Shown here one piece after another: positions 25,932-34,897 of a DNA stretch of 64,000 nt. Position numbers and translations under genes: made by a program. The notes under the pieces were generated by a model. The model ran no database searches and was not told the DNA's origin. It saw only the letters and a list, made by a program, of their open reading frames with translations. Where the stretch lies: NCBI GenBank assembly GCA_017308375.1, contig JAFKEW010000068.1:78833-142832 (forward strand), read 5' to 3'. This stretch comes from Alphaproteobacteria bacterium (GTDB lineage: Bacteria > Pseudomonadota > Alphaproteobacteria > Micropepsales > Micropepsaceae). Each line of letters starts with the position of its first letter. Position 1 is the first letter of the stretch.

Positions 25932-28305
25932 CACACAAACGAATGATCCCGCCGGGGGCACCACCGGGAATCCATTGCCATCGGATGCGCTTATCATCGT
26001 ACCGGTACGCAATATGGTCCCGTTTCCCGGTGTTGCTTTCCCGGTGACCATTGCCGGTCCCCGGTCATTGGCGGCCGCACAGCAAGCCGTCCGGCAGCAG
26101 CAGCCGGTCGGCATAGTGATGCAACGAAACACAGAAATTGCCGACCCCACGGCGCTTGACATGCATCGTATCGGAACGGTGGCCAGTGTCATACGCTATC
26201 TCACCGCCCCGGATGGCTCGACACATCTGGTTTGTCAGGGTGAGCAGCGCTTTCAAATCCTCGAATTTCTCGATGGCTGGCCCTTCATGGCGGCGCGCGT
26301 CCTGCGCATTTCCGAGCCCGCCACATCGTCATCGGAAATTGAAGCGCGCTTTTCGATTTTGAAGCAGCAGGCCATGGAGTCCCTGCAATTGCTGCCACAG
26401 GCGCCGGCCGAACTGGTTGCGGCCGTTCAGGCTATCGATACGCCCGGCACGCTTGCCGATCTCGCAGCAACCTATATGGACATCAAGCCGGAGGAGAAGC
26501 AGGAAATTCTCGAAACAATCGACGTTTCGGCAAGAATGGAGAAAGTGTCGAAGCTTCTCGCCCATCGGATCGAAGTTCAACGCCTGTCACAGGAGATCGG
26601 GCAGCAAACGAAAGCCGCGCTGGACGAACGCCAACGCGAAGTTCTGTTGCGCGAACAGATGGCAGCAATCCAACGCCAGCTTGGCGAAGACGGCGAACAC
26701 GGAAAGGCTGCGGAAATTGCGGAGCTTTCCGAGGCCATCACCAGGGCGAAAATGCCGCGCGAGGTGGAAGATCAAGCCCGCAAGGAGTTGAAGCGGCTGG
26801 AACGGATGCCGGAGGCCGCCGGCGAATACAGCATGGTGCGCACCTATCTCGATTGGCTGATCGAGTTGCCGTGGGCATTGCCGGAAGAAGCGCCGATCGA
26901 CATTGCGGAGGCCCGGCGCATTCTCGATGCGGATCATTACGGGCTGGAAAAGATAAAGCAGCGTATCGTCGAATATCTGGCGGTTCGCAAACTGGCGCCC
27001 GCTGGAAAGGCACCCATCCTTTGCTTTGTCGGCCCGCCGGGTGTGGGCAAGACTTCGCTCGGGCAATCTATCGCACGTGCAATGAAACGAAAATTTGCCC
27101 ATGTCAGCTTGGGCGGTGTGCATGACGAAGCGGAAATCCGCGGCCACCGGCGCACCTATATCGGCTCGCTCCCTGGCAACATCATTCAGGCCATTCGCAA
27201 GGCTGGCACGCGCAATTGCGTGATGATGCTCGATGAAATCGACAAGCTGGGCGCAGGCATACAGGGCGACCCGAGTGCCGCCTTGCTGGAAGTGCTCGAC
27301 CCCGAGCAGAACGCGACATTTCGCGACAACTACCTCGCCGTGCCCTTCGATCTCAGCCGGATCGTGTTCATCACGACGGCAAATGTTCTGGATACGATTC
27401 CGGGGCCCTTGCGGGACCGCATGGAAATCATCGGCCTCAGCGGTTACACGGCGACAGAGAAATTCGAAATCGCCAGGCGTTATCTTGTCCGCCGGCAAAT
27501 GGAAGCCAATGGCCTGAAGGATGGCCGCGTGGAGCTGAGCGATGATGCAATCCGCAACATCATCGATCACTATACGCGTGAAGCCGGTGTGCGTGGCCTG
27601 GAGCGGCAGATCGGCAGGGTCTTGCGTCATGCGGCGGTGCGGATTGCCGAAGGACAGGCCGCCTCCGTGCATATTGAAGCAGCCGATCTCCAGGAGGTGT
27701 TGGGGCCGCCTGTATATGAGGATGAAGTCGCGCTCAGGACCAGCGTACCCGGCGTGGCGACAGGCCTTGCCTGGACGCCGGTCGGCGGCGATATCCTGTT
27801 CATCGAAGCCACCCGGATTCCGGGGAATGGCAGGCTGATCCTGACCGGCCAGCTTGGTGAAGTGATGCGTGAAAGCGCACAGGCCGCGCTGAGTGTGGTG
27901 AAAGGGTCCACGGCCTCACTTGGTATCGATCCCGCACGCTTCGAGAAAAGCGATATTCACATCCATGTGCCGGCCGGTGCGACACCGAAAGACGGGCCGA
28001 GTGCCGGAGTTGGAATGTTCATGGCCCTGACATCGCTCATGACAGACCGCACCGTGCGGAGCGATACCGCCATGACCGGAGAAATCAGCCTGCGCGGGTT
28101 GGTTTTGCCCGTGGGCGGGATCAAGGAGAAAATTACCGCGGCCGCGCGGGCCGGTATCAAGCGCGTGATGCTGCCCGCACGCAATCGGAAAGACTATGAC
28201 GACATTCCAAAGGAAGCGCGCGACCAATTGGAATTCATCTGGCTGGAACATGTGACGGACGCCGTCACCGCAGGCCTTGCACCGGCCCAACCGGATTCAG
28301 TCTGA
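25924..28305 (+). CDS. lon: ATP-dependent Lon protease
   Basis: 793 aa, the normal Lon length. The LonN domain comes first (LIIVPVRNMVPFPGVAFPV). The AAA+ module has Walker A GPPGVGKTS near residue 370 and Walker B MMLDEIDKL. The protease has the Ser693-Lys736 dyad (KDGPSAG and GGIKEK), with the 43-residue spacing known from E. coli Lon. The GTG at 25924 is preferred because GGAG sits seven bases upstream; the frame upstream of it is a shadow of hsp20. Coupling to hsp20 suggests a stress-induced Lon, possibly an extra copy beside the housekeeping lon of the clpPX locus. That needs the rest of the genome. Confidence 0.95.
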   Translation: MVDTQTNDPAGGTTGNPLPSDALIIVPVRNMVPFPGVAFPVTIAGPRSLAAAQQAVRQQQPVGIVMQRNTEIADPTALDMHRIGTVASVIRYLTAPDGSTHLVCQGEQRFQILEFLDGWPFMAARVLRISEPATSSSEIEARFSILKQQAMESLQLLPQAPAELVAAVQAIDTPGTLADLAATYMDIKPEEKQEILETIDVSARMEKVSKLLAHRIEVQRLSQEIGQQTKAALDERQREVLLREQMAAIQRQLGEDGEHGKAAEIAELSEAITRAKMPREVEDQARKELKRLERMPEAAGEYSMVRTYLDWLIELPWALPEEAPIDIAEARRILDADHYGLEKIKQRIVEYLAVRKLAPAGKAPILCFVGPPGVGKTSLGQSIARAMKRKFAHVSLGGVHDEAEIRGHRRTYIGSLPGNIIQAIRKAGTRNCVMMLDEIDKLGAGIQGDPSAALLEVLDPEQNATFRDNYLAVPFDLSRIVFITTANVLDTIPGPLRDRMEIIGLSGYTATEKFEIARRYLVRRQMEANGLKDGRVELSDDAIRNIIDHYTREAGVRGLERQIGRVLRHAAVRIAEGQAASVHIEAADLQEVLGPPVYEDEVALRTSVPGVATGLAWTPVGGDILFIEATRIPGNGRLILTGQLGEVMRESAQAALSVVKGSTASLGIDPARFEKSDIHIHVPAGATPKDGPSAGVGMFMALTSLMTDRTVRSDTAMTGEISLRGLVLPVGGIKEKITAAARAGIKRVMLPARNRKDYDDIPKEARDQLEFIWLEHVTDAVTAGLAPAQPDSV

Positions 28306-28330
28306 ATACGCGGTCAAACTTGCGGAGGGC

Positions 28331-28423
28331 ATGCCGGTTTCCGGCCACACCGGCATCGGCGGCATTTGCAAGCACCGGCCGGGAACAACCCGATATCGCG
28401 CCACGGGTTCACCATGGCGCGAT
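28331..28423. terminator. Two hairpins between convergent lon and SRPBCC genes
   Basis: Perfect stems ATGCCGGT/ACCGGCAT (28331-28338, 28349-28356) and ATCGCGCCA/TGGCGCGAT (28395-28403, 28415-28423) lie in the 128-bp space between converging genes. Neither is followed by a real T-tract, so terminator function is likely by position rather than proven by form. Confidence 0.4.
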
Positions 28424-28433
28424 TGCCGATGCG

Positions 28434-28877
28434 CTATTCGTTGATCTCCGGCTCCACAAGGCTGGCCAGGTTCTTCAGCGATTCCTGCCAGCCGAGGTAA
28501 CAGGCTTCCGGCGGGATGAGATCGGGTATCCCCTCCTGCACGACGTTGAGTTCGGTGCCGACCGAAACTTTCTTCAGCGTCACGGTCACCTGCATGGCGC
28601 CGGGCATATTGGGGTCGTCGAATGTGTCGGTGTAGCGCAGCCGTTCATTCGGTACCAGTTCGACATATTTGCCGCCGAAGGAATGACTGTTGCCGGTGGT
28701 GAAATTCCGGAACGACATTTTGTAGGTGCCGTCCGTAACTGGTTCATGATGATGAACGGTACAGGCAAAACCGTTGGGCGGCAGCCATTTGGCAAGCGCG
28801 TCCGCCTCCAGAAAGGCGCGATAGACTTTTTCCGGCCCGGTTGCCAGAACGCGGTGCAAACGTACGGTGTTCGGCAT
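28434..28877 (-). CDS. SRPBCC (AHSA1-like) domain protein
   Basis: 147 aa. It begins VRLHRVLATGPEKVYRAFLEADALAKWLPP and ends GWQESLKNLASLVEP, the standard pattern of AHSA1/START-like proteins. This fold binds small hydrophobic ligands in a deep cavity. It is third in an operon with a YciI-like protein and a TetR regulator. This trio is often found together in proteobacteria, but its task is not defined. Confidence 0.85.
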   Translation of the reverse strand: MPNTVRLHRVLATGPEKVYRAFLEADALAKWLPPNGFACTVHHHEPVTDGTYKMSFRNFTTGNSHSFGGKYVELVPNERLRYTDTFDDPNMPGAMQVTVTLKKVSVGTELNVVQEGIPDLIPPEACYLGWQESLKNLASLVEPEINE

Positions 28878-28924
28878 GGTCGTTTCTCCTTGGTGTGAAT
28901 GGGCGGAACGAATTCCGCCGCCGA

Positions 28925-29290
28925 TCAGCGCCCCGGTATCGGCAGAACCGGCATGACTTCGACAGCTTCGCCCGGAAAGATGGTGAAATGCGGGTGCTTC
29001 TCGAACAGCTTCGCGGCCGCCTCATGCGACGGTGCCTGCACAACCATGAAAGCGCCCATCGCATTGCTCACATCCGCGATGCCGCCGGCGCTGACTTTCT
29101 TCGTCTTGCCCAGCGGGCCGCCCATGGCGGCAATGGCCGCCTGGTGCTTTTCGGTCCATGCCTGCCACGCGGCCACGCCTTGCTGCTCCCTCTTCTGCCG
29201 TTCGGCGTCGGAAAGCGCCTGCCATTCGGTCATGCGCGGGCTGGTCTTGCTGCCGAGAAATACGGCGAGATAGGTCTCGTTCGTGCTCAT
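28925..29290 (-). CDS. YciI/DGPF-type small protein
   Basis: 121 aa. The start (YLAVFLGSKT) and the end (HPHFTIFPGEAVEVMPVLPIPG) match the ferredoxin-like YCII-related family, and the GGPLG and GAFMVVQAPSHEAAAKLFEKHP segments support it. The family contains dimeric enzymes or binding proteins of mostly unknown role. Its ATG overlaps the TetR stop by 4 bp, so it is translationally coupled to the regulator. Confidence 0.8.
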   Translation of the reverse strand: MSTNETYLAVFLGSKTSPRMTEWQALSDAERQKREQQGVAAWQAWTEKHQAAIAAMGGPLGKTKKVSAGGIADVSNAMGAFMVVQAPSHEAAAKLFEKHPHFTIFPGEAVEVMPVLPIPGR

Positions 29291-29925
29291 GCTCTGTCCT
29301 TTCCTTTGCGCAGGTGAAACAGAAGTTCGATATAGCGGCGCAGATGGTCGACGCTGGCCACCGCGATTTCCGCGTTGCCTTTCGCCTTGGCAAGAACAAA
29401 TGCGCCTTGCAGCACCGCCTGCGTGTGCAGTGCGAGGCTTTGCGCGGTCCAGCCGCCGCGAATGCCGTACTTCGTCATGGCCTCGGCAATGTCGGCCTCA
29501 ACCTTTGCCGCGTGGCCGCTGATGCTGGCATCGCAGGCATCGCGAATTTCGGGGCAAGTGTCGTAAACCTCCTGCACCATGGTGCCGACCAGACAGGTGA
29601 ATTCCTCAATCCGGCCTGTCAGAAGCGCCTTGCGAAAATCGATATAGCCGAGCACGCGGGCGAGCGGATCGGCATGACGATGGTAAGGCGCGGTTTCGAA
29701 CAGCGCGCCGGTCGTCTCCGACCAATAGTCCGCCGCCGCAACGCCCAGCGATTCCTTGCTCTTGAAATGATGAAAGAACGACCCCTTGGCGACGCCTGCT
29801 TCGGCGCACAATTCATCCACCGTCGTCGCGGCATAGCCTTTGGTGCGGATCACCGACAGGGCGGCATCCAGAAGCTTCTGCCGGGCTGACGCTTTGGGGC
29901 GCGCGGTGGGAAGTGCTGTATTCAT
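29287..29925 (-). CDS. TetR/AcrR-family regulator
   Basis: 212 aa. The helix-turn-helix is at the N-terminus (KLLDAALSVIRTKGYAATTV then DELCAEAGVAKGSFFHHFKSKE). The C-terminal part matches TetR proteins with a CxxxC-like or small-ligand pocket. It heads the operon with the YciI and SRPBCC genes. The ATG directly follows a strong promoter with an operator in its spacer, so autorepression is very likely. Only six bases separate the -10 box from the ATG, so the mRNA is probably leaderless. Confidence 0.88.
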   Translation of the reverse strand: MNTALPTARPKASARQKLLDAALSVIRTKGYAATTVDELCAEAGVAKGSFFHHFKSKESLGVAAADYWSETTGALFETAPYHRHADPLARVLGYIDFRKALLTGRIEEFTCLVGTMVQEVYDTCPEIRDACDASISGHAAKVEADIAEAMTKYGIRGGWTAQSLALHTQAVLQGAFVLAKAKGNAEIAVASVDHLRRYIELLFHLRKGKDRA

Positions 29926-29931
29926 GTTCTT

Positions 29932-29960
29932 ATTATACTGACTGGTCGGTTTAATATCAA
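29932..29960 (-). promoter_or_regulatory. Strong promoter with TetR operator in its spacer
   Basis: On the minus strand TTGATA (29960-29955), 17 bp, then a perfect TATAAT (29937-29932). The spacer contains a near-palindrome ACCGACCAGTCAGT (29937-29950 on the plus strand), a common TetR site type. The A of the ATG lies seven bases after the -10. Confidence 0.75.
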
Positions 29961-30039
29961 GGCAAAGCCGATCGCCGGTGCCGGTGCCGGTGCCGGAGCC
30001 TGAAGCATCCGCCGAAAAACGGGCGCGCGCACGTCACAC

Positions 30040-30219
30040 CACCGTGACGGGCATCACCGCGAACGCCGGATAGAGTGGAAGGGCTGGCCCATCCGCGTCC
30101 GCTTCCTCTGGACCGGCATCGAAACGCCGCTACCCCGCTGGCAACGGGTCTTCCCGGCCGACGGCGGCACGATGTGGGAAACCAACTGGACGATGGAATT
30201 CCACCGCGAGAGCGCATGA
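30040..30219 (+). pseudogene. Remnant of a DUF1579-like protein gene
   Basis: The plus strand encodes RIEWKGWPIRVRFLWT and a Trp-rich C-terminal end (MWETNWTMEFHRESA, stop at 30217-30219). There is no usable start. The matching N-terminal piece (VTGITANA) is in another frame just upstream. The pattern resembles the C-terminal part of DUF1579-type proteins. It looks like the decayed tail of a gene that once lay between the TetR operon and the tRNA. Confidence 0.45.
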
Positions 30220-30262
30220 ACCGGAACCGCTCGCACGGCGCGGCTTAAGCCATTGATCTTCT

Positions 30263-30337
30263 TGGTGAGCCCGGATGGGATCGAACCATCGACCCTCTGA
30301 TTAAAAGTCAGATGCTCTACCGCTGAGCTACGGGCCC
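30263..30337 (-). tRNA. tRNA-Lys (anticodon TTT)
   Basis: 75 nt including encoded CCA. The acceptor stem is GGGCCCG/CGGGCTC with one G-U pair. The D arm (GCTC-AGCGGTA-GAGC), anticodon arm (TCTGA-CTTTTAA-TCAGA) and T arm (GATGG-TTCGATC-CCATC) all pair. The anticodon TTT reads AAA/AAG lysine codons. No integrase gene or repeat of its 3' end is seen nearby. Confidence 0.97.
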
Positions 30338-30434
30338 CAAAGAAGCGGCGGACCATAGAGGGCAAAGGCAGATGTGTGAAGCGGTTTTTCGAGAAATTGC
30401 GCGGCAAAACAAAGCGCTGCCTGCGGGGCCCGGC

Positions 30435-31571
30435 TCAGCCCTTTTCCCCGCTTCGCGCCCGCGCTCCGGCATAGGCCGCCGCCACACCGGCCGCAAACGC
30501 ATCCGCGGTGCCGCCCGCGATCGCGGCCCGCAGCCCGGCCATCAGGTCCTGATAGTAAGTCAGGTTGTGCCAGGAGAGCAGCATCGCCGCGATGATCTCG
30601 CCCGCCTTCACCACATGGTGCAGATAGGCCCGGCTGAAACCGCGGCAGGCCGGGCAGGCACAGTCCGGGTCCAGCGGCCCCAAATCCTCCGCATGCGCCG
30701 CATTGCGCAGGTTGAGCGGCCCGTTTCGCGTGAACGCCTGCCCGTTGCGCCCCGAACGGGTGGGCAACACACAATCGAACATGTCCACCCCGCGCAGCAC
30801 CGCGCCCACAATGTCATCGGGCTTGCCCACGCCCATCAGATAGCGCGGCCGGTCAACCGGCATATGCGGCGTGGTCGCTTCCAGCACGTCGAACATCTGT
30901 GCCTGTGCTTCGCCCACCGCCAGCCCGCCGAGGGCATAGCCATCGAAGCCGATCGCCGTCAGTTCGTGTACGGAGCGTTGGCGCAGATGCGGATAAACCC
31001 CGCCCTGCACGATGCCGAAACAGGCGTGCCCCGGCTGATCGCCGAATGCGGCGCGGCTGCGTCTGGCCCAGCGCATCGACAGTGCCAACGATTTCTCGAT
31101 TTCCGCCTCGCCCGCCGGATAGGCCGGGCATTCGTCCAGCACCATCTGAATGTCGGAGCCGAGCAGGCGTTGTATCTCCATCGCGCGTTCCGGCGTCAGA
31201 AACTCGCGCGCCCCATCGATGTGGGATTGGAAGCGCACGCCTTCCTCGCTGATCTTGCGCAGGCCCGCGAGCGACATCACCTGAAAGCCGCCGGAATCGG
31301 TCAATATCGGCCGCTCCCAACCCATGAAGGTGTGAAGCCCGCCCAGCTTCGCAATCCGCTCCGCACCGGGGCGCAGCATCAGATGATAGGTATTGCCCAG
31401 AAGAACATCGGCGCCCGTCTCGCGCACGCTTTGCGGCAGCATCGCCTTGACCGTTGCCGCCGTGCCCACCGGCATGAAGGCGGGCGTGCGGATCACCCCG
31501 CGCGGCAGGGTGATTTCACCGCTGCGCGCCGCACCATCCGTGGCCGAAATCGAAAAGCGGACATCCGTCAT
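30435..31571 (-). CDS. tgt: Queuine tRNA-ribosyltransferase
   Basis: 378 aa. It exchanges guanine 34 of GUN-anticodon tRNAs for preQ1. The catalytic Asp residues are in TDSGGFQVM and FDCVLPTR. The zinc site is DCACPACRG with the later LHH. Length and motifs are standard. It overlaps queA by 4 bp (ATGA), so the two queuosine genes are co-translated. The C-terminus is Ala-rich and slightly extended. Confidence 0.96.
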   Translation of the reverse strand: MTDVRFSISATDGAARSGEITLPRGVIRTPAFMPVGTAATVKAMLPQSVRETGADVLLGNTYHLMLRPGAERIAKLGGLHTFMGWERPILTDSGGFQVMSLAGLRKISEEGVRFQSHIDGAREFLTPERAMEIQRLLGSDIQMVLDECPAYPAGEAEIEKSLALSMRWARRSRAAFGDQPGHACFGIVQGGVYPHLRQRSVHELTAIGFDGYALGGLAVGEAQAQMFDVLEATTPHMPVDRPRYLMGVGKPDDIVGAVLRGVDMFDCVLPTRSGRNGQAFTRNGPLNLRNAAHAEDLGPLDPDCACPACRGFSRAYLHHVVKAGEIIAAMLLSWHNLTYYQDLMAGLRAAIAGGTADAFAAGVAAAYAGARARSGEKG

Positions 31572-32623
31572 CGCGGCCGGAATAGCAGACAGGCATCGCC
31601 ATAGGAATAGAAGCGATAATGCGCGCGGATCGCCTCTTCATAGGCCCGTTTCATCACGGCCAGCCCGGAAAAGGCCGAAACCAGCATGAACAAGGTGGAT
31701 CGCGGCAAATGGAAATTGGTCAACAGCACATCCACCGCGCGGAACGCGTAGCCCGGCGTGATGAAAATATCGGTCTCCCCGGTAAAGGGGTTCAGCACGC
31801 CATCAGCCCCCGCCGCACTTTCCAGCGTGCGCAAACTGGTGGTGCCCACCGCCACGATGCGCCCGCCCGCCCCGTGCACGGCATTCAATTGCGCCGCGGT
31901 TTCGCCGGACAGCGTCGCCCATTCCGAATGCATCTTGTGCGCCGCGGTATCGGCCGCGCTTACCGGCAGGAAGGTGCCCGCCCCCACATGCAACCGCACC
32001 AGCGCACGCGCAACACCCGCCGTTTCCAGCCGCACCAGAAGATCGGGGGTGAAATGCAAACCGGCCGTCGGTGCCGCGACCGAACCGGGGTCTTTCGCAA
32101 ACAGGGTCTGGTAATCGGCCACGTCGGCTGCATCGGCTTTGCGCTTGCCGGCGATATAGGGCGGCAGCGGCGTTTCGCCTTCGCGCGCAATCGCGGCATC
32201 GAGATGGGCACCAGCCAGTGCAAAGGATAATTCCACCTCGCCCGCCTCACCGCGCGCAGCCACCGTGGCATCGATCGTTTCGCCAAGCCGCAAATGGTCG
32301 CCCGGTATCAGCCGCCGCGCCGGCCGCGCAAAGGCCCAAAACCGGTCCGGCGCCACGCGCTTGTGCAAGGTGACTTCGATCTTCGCGGTCACGCCGCCCG
32401 CCCGCGCCAGCCGGGTCCCGCGCAACCGCGCCGCAATCACCTTGGTGTCGTTCGCCACCAGAACATCGCCGCGCGCCAGATAATCCGGCAGGTCGCGCAC
32501 ATGGGCATGGTCTATGCGGCCGTCTTCGTGCACCACCATCAGCCGCGCGGAATCGCGCGGCCGCGCCGGCCGCAGCGCAATCAGCCCTTCCGGTAAATCG
32601 AAATCGAACAGCGAAACATCCAT
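31568..32623 (-). CDS. queA: S-adenosylmethionine:tRNA ribosyltransferase-isomerase
   Basis: 351 aa. QueA adds the cyclopentenyl precursor from SAM to preQ1-tRNA. The N-terminus [21 protein letters not shown] and the blocks [18 protein letters not shown] and [19 protein letters not shown] are diagnostic. It lies directly upstream of tgt in the same operon. Start and length are normal. Confidence 0.96.
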   Translation of the reverse strand: MDVSLFDFDLPEGLIALRPARPRDSARLMVVHEDGRIDHAHVRDLPDYLARGDVLVANDTKVIAARLRGTRLARAGGVTAKIEVTLHKRVAPDRFWAFARPARRLIPGDHLRLGETIDATVAARGEAGEVELSFALAGAHLDAAIAREGETPLPPYIAGKRKADAADVADYQTLFAKDPGSVAAPTAGLHFTPDLLVRLETAGVARALVRLHVGAGTFLPVSAADTAAHKMHSEWATLSGETAAQLNAVHGAGGRIVAVGTTSLRTLESAAGADGVLNPFTGETDIFITPGYAFRAVDVLLTNFHLPRSTLFMLVSAFSGLAVMKRAYEEAIRAHYRFYSYGDACLLFRPR

Positions 32624-32644
32624 GGCGGAAGAATGCGCCCGAAC

Positions 32645-33769
32645 TCAGGCGTCATCCACCGCGGACAGCACGGCGGCGATAATCCGGTCCTGCGTCTCGC
32701 GATCGAGATAGGGGTGCATCGGCAGGCTGATCACGGTCTTGCTCAAACGCTCGCTCACCGGTGTCGGCGCACTGGGGAAATCGCAATAACCCTTCTGCAC
32801 CGAAAGCGGCGTCGGATAATAGATCGCGCTCGGGATGCCGGCCTCTTTCAGCGCCGCCTGCAAGCGGTCGCGCTCCGGCACCTGAATGGTATATTGCGCC
32901 CAGCTTGAGCGCGCACCCGCCATCACCATCGGCACGCGGATGCGGTTGGAACGGCCAAGCCCTTCCGCATAACGCTGTGCCACGACCTCGCGCGCTTCCA
33001 GCTCATCGGGAAAAATCTTCAGCTTCTCGATCAGGATCGCGGCCTGAATCGTGTCCAGCCGCGAATTCATCCCGATGCGCACATTCTCGTATTTGTCGCT
33101 GCCCTGCCCGTGCACACGCAAGGAGCGCAACAGATCCGCCAGCTTGCCGTCATTGGTGAAGCATGCCCCGCCATCGCCGTAACAGCCGAGCGGTTTGGCC
33201 GGAAAGAAGCTGGTGGTTGCCGCATCGCCAATGCTGCCGGTGCGCGCACCGTCCAGCATGCCGCCAAAGCCTTGCGCGGTATCGCACAGCAGCGGCAGGC
33301 GCTCACGCGCGGCAATCGGCGCAATCTCGCGATAATCGGCGGGCTGGCCGAACAGATCGACCGGGATGATCGCGCGCGGCTCCAGCCGCGCTTCGCGCTT
33401 CACCAGCTGGATCGCGGCCTCCAAACTCACCGCGCTCATATTGAAGGTGTCTTCGCGCACATCCACGAACACCGGTACAGCACCGGCCAGCGCCACCACC
33501 TCTGCCGTGGCGGCAAAGGTGAAGGCCGGCACGAACACCGCATCGCCCGGCCCGATGCCCCAGGCGCGCAGCACCAGCAACAGTGCATCGGTGCCGTTGG
33601 CGCAGGTCACCGCATGCTTCACACCGGCGAATGCCGCCAATTGTTCTTCCAGCGCCGCAACCTGCGGCCCCAGCACCCATTGCCCGCTTTCCACCGCGTC
33701 CGTGATGGCGCGGGCGAGCCCGTCGCCCAGACGGCGGCGCTGGGCCTGAAGGTCGATAAAGGGAATCAT
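32645..33769 (-). CDS. DegT/DnrJ/EryC1/StrS-family PLP aminotransferase
   Basis: 374 aa. It begins IPFIDLQAQRRRLGDGLA, as in sugar-nucleotide aminotransferases, and has the PLP-binding Lys in SFFPAKPLGCYGDGG. Other family marks are ANGTDALLL, VPVDLFGQPADY-like and IGMNSRLDTIQAAIL. It transfers an amino group to a keto sugar used in surface polysaccharide or glycan synthesis. It stands between ppi and queA, where many alphaproteobacteria have no such gene, and no other sugar-nucleotide genes are nearby. The substrate is unknown. Confidence 0.9.
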   Translation of the reverse strand: MIPFIDLQAQRRRLGDGLARAITDAVESGQWVLGPQVAALEEQLAAFAGVKHAVTCANGTDALLLVLRAWGIGPGDAVFVPAFTFAATAEVVALAGAVPVFVDVREDTFNMSAVSLEAAIQLVKREARLEPRAIIPVDLFGQPADYREIAPIAARERLPLLCDTAQGFGGMLDGARTGSIGDAATTSFFPAKPLGCYGDGGACFTNDGKLADLLRSLRVHGQGSDKYENVRIGMNSRLDTIQAAILIEKLKIFPDELEAREVVAQRYAEGLGRSNRIRVPMVMAGARSSWAQYTIQVPERDRLQAALKEAGIPSAIYYPTPLSVQKGYCDFPSAPTPVSERLSKTVISLPMHPYLDRETQDRIIAAVLSAVDDA

Positions 33770-33793
33770 GGACGCCTCCGCCGGTTCGCGACT

Positions 33794-33808
33794 GGGGCTT
33801 TTAGCCCC
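33794..33808. terminator. Small hairpin between ppi and the aminotransferase gene
   Basis: GGGGC-TTTTA-GCCCC forms a compact stem-loop in the 92-bp gap. There is no T-tract after it in the minus direction. A weak terminator or processing site is possible. Confidence 0.3.
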
Positions 33809-33861
33809 TTCGCCGCGGCCGCGCCAACGGAAAGCCGCAACACCAAATATTGCGAAATGAT

Positions 33862-34347
33862 TCAGCCGTCGGCTTCGACGCGCATCTTCTCGATTTTGTC
33901 GGGCGGGCCTGAAATGGCGCCATTGTTATGCTCGCCGCCCTTCTTGATCGCGTCGATATGCTCCATGCCTTCAACCACCTGGCCCCACACCGAATATTGC
34001 CGGTCGAGCCACGGCGCATCGGCAAAGCAGATGAAGAACTGGCTGTTGGCGCTGTTCGGGTTGCTGGTGCGCGCCATCGAAACCGTGCCGCGCTTGTGCG
34101 GCTCGGCCGAGAATTCGGCCTTCAGATCGGGCAGTTCCGATCCGCCGGTACCGGTTCCGGTGGGGTCGCCCGTCTGCGCCATGAAATTCGGAATCACGCG
34201 GTGGAACGGCACGCCGTTGTAAAAACCCGCCCGCGCCAGTTCCTTGATCCGCGCCACATGGTCCGGTGCCAGATCGGGACGAAGCTGGATCACCACCGGC
34301 CCGCTTTTCAGTTCAATGATCAGGGTATTTTCCGCATCACGCGCCAT
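33862..34347 (-). CDS. Cyclophilin-type peptidyl-prolyl isomerase
   Basis: 161 aa. The cyclophilin core is seen in GVPFHRVIPNFMAQTGDPTGTGTGG, GTVSMARTSNPNSANSQFFI and YSVWGQVVEGME. No signal peptide is present from the ATG at 34347, so it is cytoplasmic, PpiB-like. The 18 extra codons of the longer frame are read over the end of coaD and are discarded. It follows coaD by one base. Confidence 0.93.
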   Translation of the reverse strand: MARDAENTLIIELKSGPVVIQLRPDLAPDHVARIKELARAGFYNGVPFHRVIPNFMAQTGDPTGTGTGGSELPDLKAEFSAEPHKRGTVSMARTSNPNSANSQFFICFADAPWLDRQYSVWGQVVEGMEHIDAIKKGGEHNNGAISGPPDKIEKMRVEADG

Positions 34348-34348
34348 G

Positions 34349-34897
34349 TCAGGCTTTCCTCTTCTTTTCCGCGCAGCGTTGCACCAGAAGTTCGGCAACA
34401 TGCGGCGTCAGGAACGGCGTCACATTCCCGCCCAGCATCGCCACTTCCTTCACCAGTTTGGAGGCGATCGACAGATAGCGCGGATCGGCCATCAGGAACA
34501 CCGTCTCGATATCGGGGGCCAGCCGCTGGTTCATGCCCACGATCTGGAATTCGTATTCGAAATCGGTCATGGCGCGAAGCCCGCGCACCACCACACCGGC
34601 GCCGACCTTGCGCGCGAAATCGACCTGCAGCGAATTGCCGAAGGGCTGCACCTCGATGGTGCCGCCATCCCTGGTCAGTTCCTCCGATTCATGGCTCCAC
34701 ATCGCCACGCGTTCTTCGTAAGAGAACAGCGGATTCTTGTCGGTTCCGGTCCCCACCCCGATCACCAGATGATCGACCAGTTTCAGCGCGCGCTTGACGA
34801 TATCGATATGGCCCAGCGTCGGGGGATCGAACGTCCCCGGGTAAAGCCCGATGCGATGCTTCTGCGCACCGCCTCCATCCTTGCTCTTGGCAGACAC
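34349..34897 (-). CDS. coaD: Pantetheine-phosphate adenylyltransferase
   Basis: 182 aa. CoaD makes dephospho-CoA from ATP and phosphopantetheine. The nucleotidyltransferase motif GLYPGTFDPPTLGHIDI is at residues 17-33 and the second conserved block RYLSIASKLVKEVA is complete. The GTG start at 34897 shares one base with the gyrA stop (TAGTG). A short, poorly conserved N-terminal extension precedes the core. Confidence 0.95.
   Translation of the reverse strand: MSAKSKDGGGAQKHRIGLYPGTFDPPTLGHIDIVKRALKLVDHLVIGVGTGTDKNPLFSYEERVAMWSHESEELTRDGGTIEVQPFGNSLQVDFARKVGAGVVVRGLRAMTDFEYEFQIVGMNQRLAPDIETVFLMADPRYLSIASKLVKEVAMLGGNVTPFLTPHVAELLVQRCAEKKRKA

Noticed and set aside
25515..28305. Transmissible locus of stress tolerance
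   Set aside because: Only hsp20 and lon are present; ClpK/ClpG-type disaggregase and the other genes of that locus are missing.
30263..30337. tRNA-Lys as an integration site
   Set aside because: No integrase and no second copy of the tRNA 3' end were noticed nearby.
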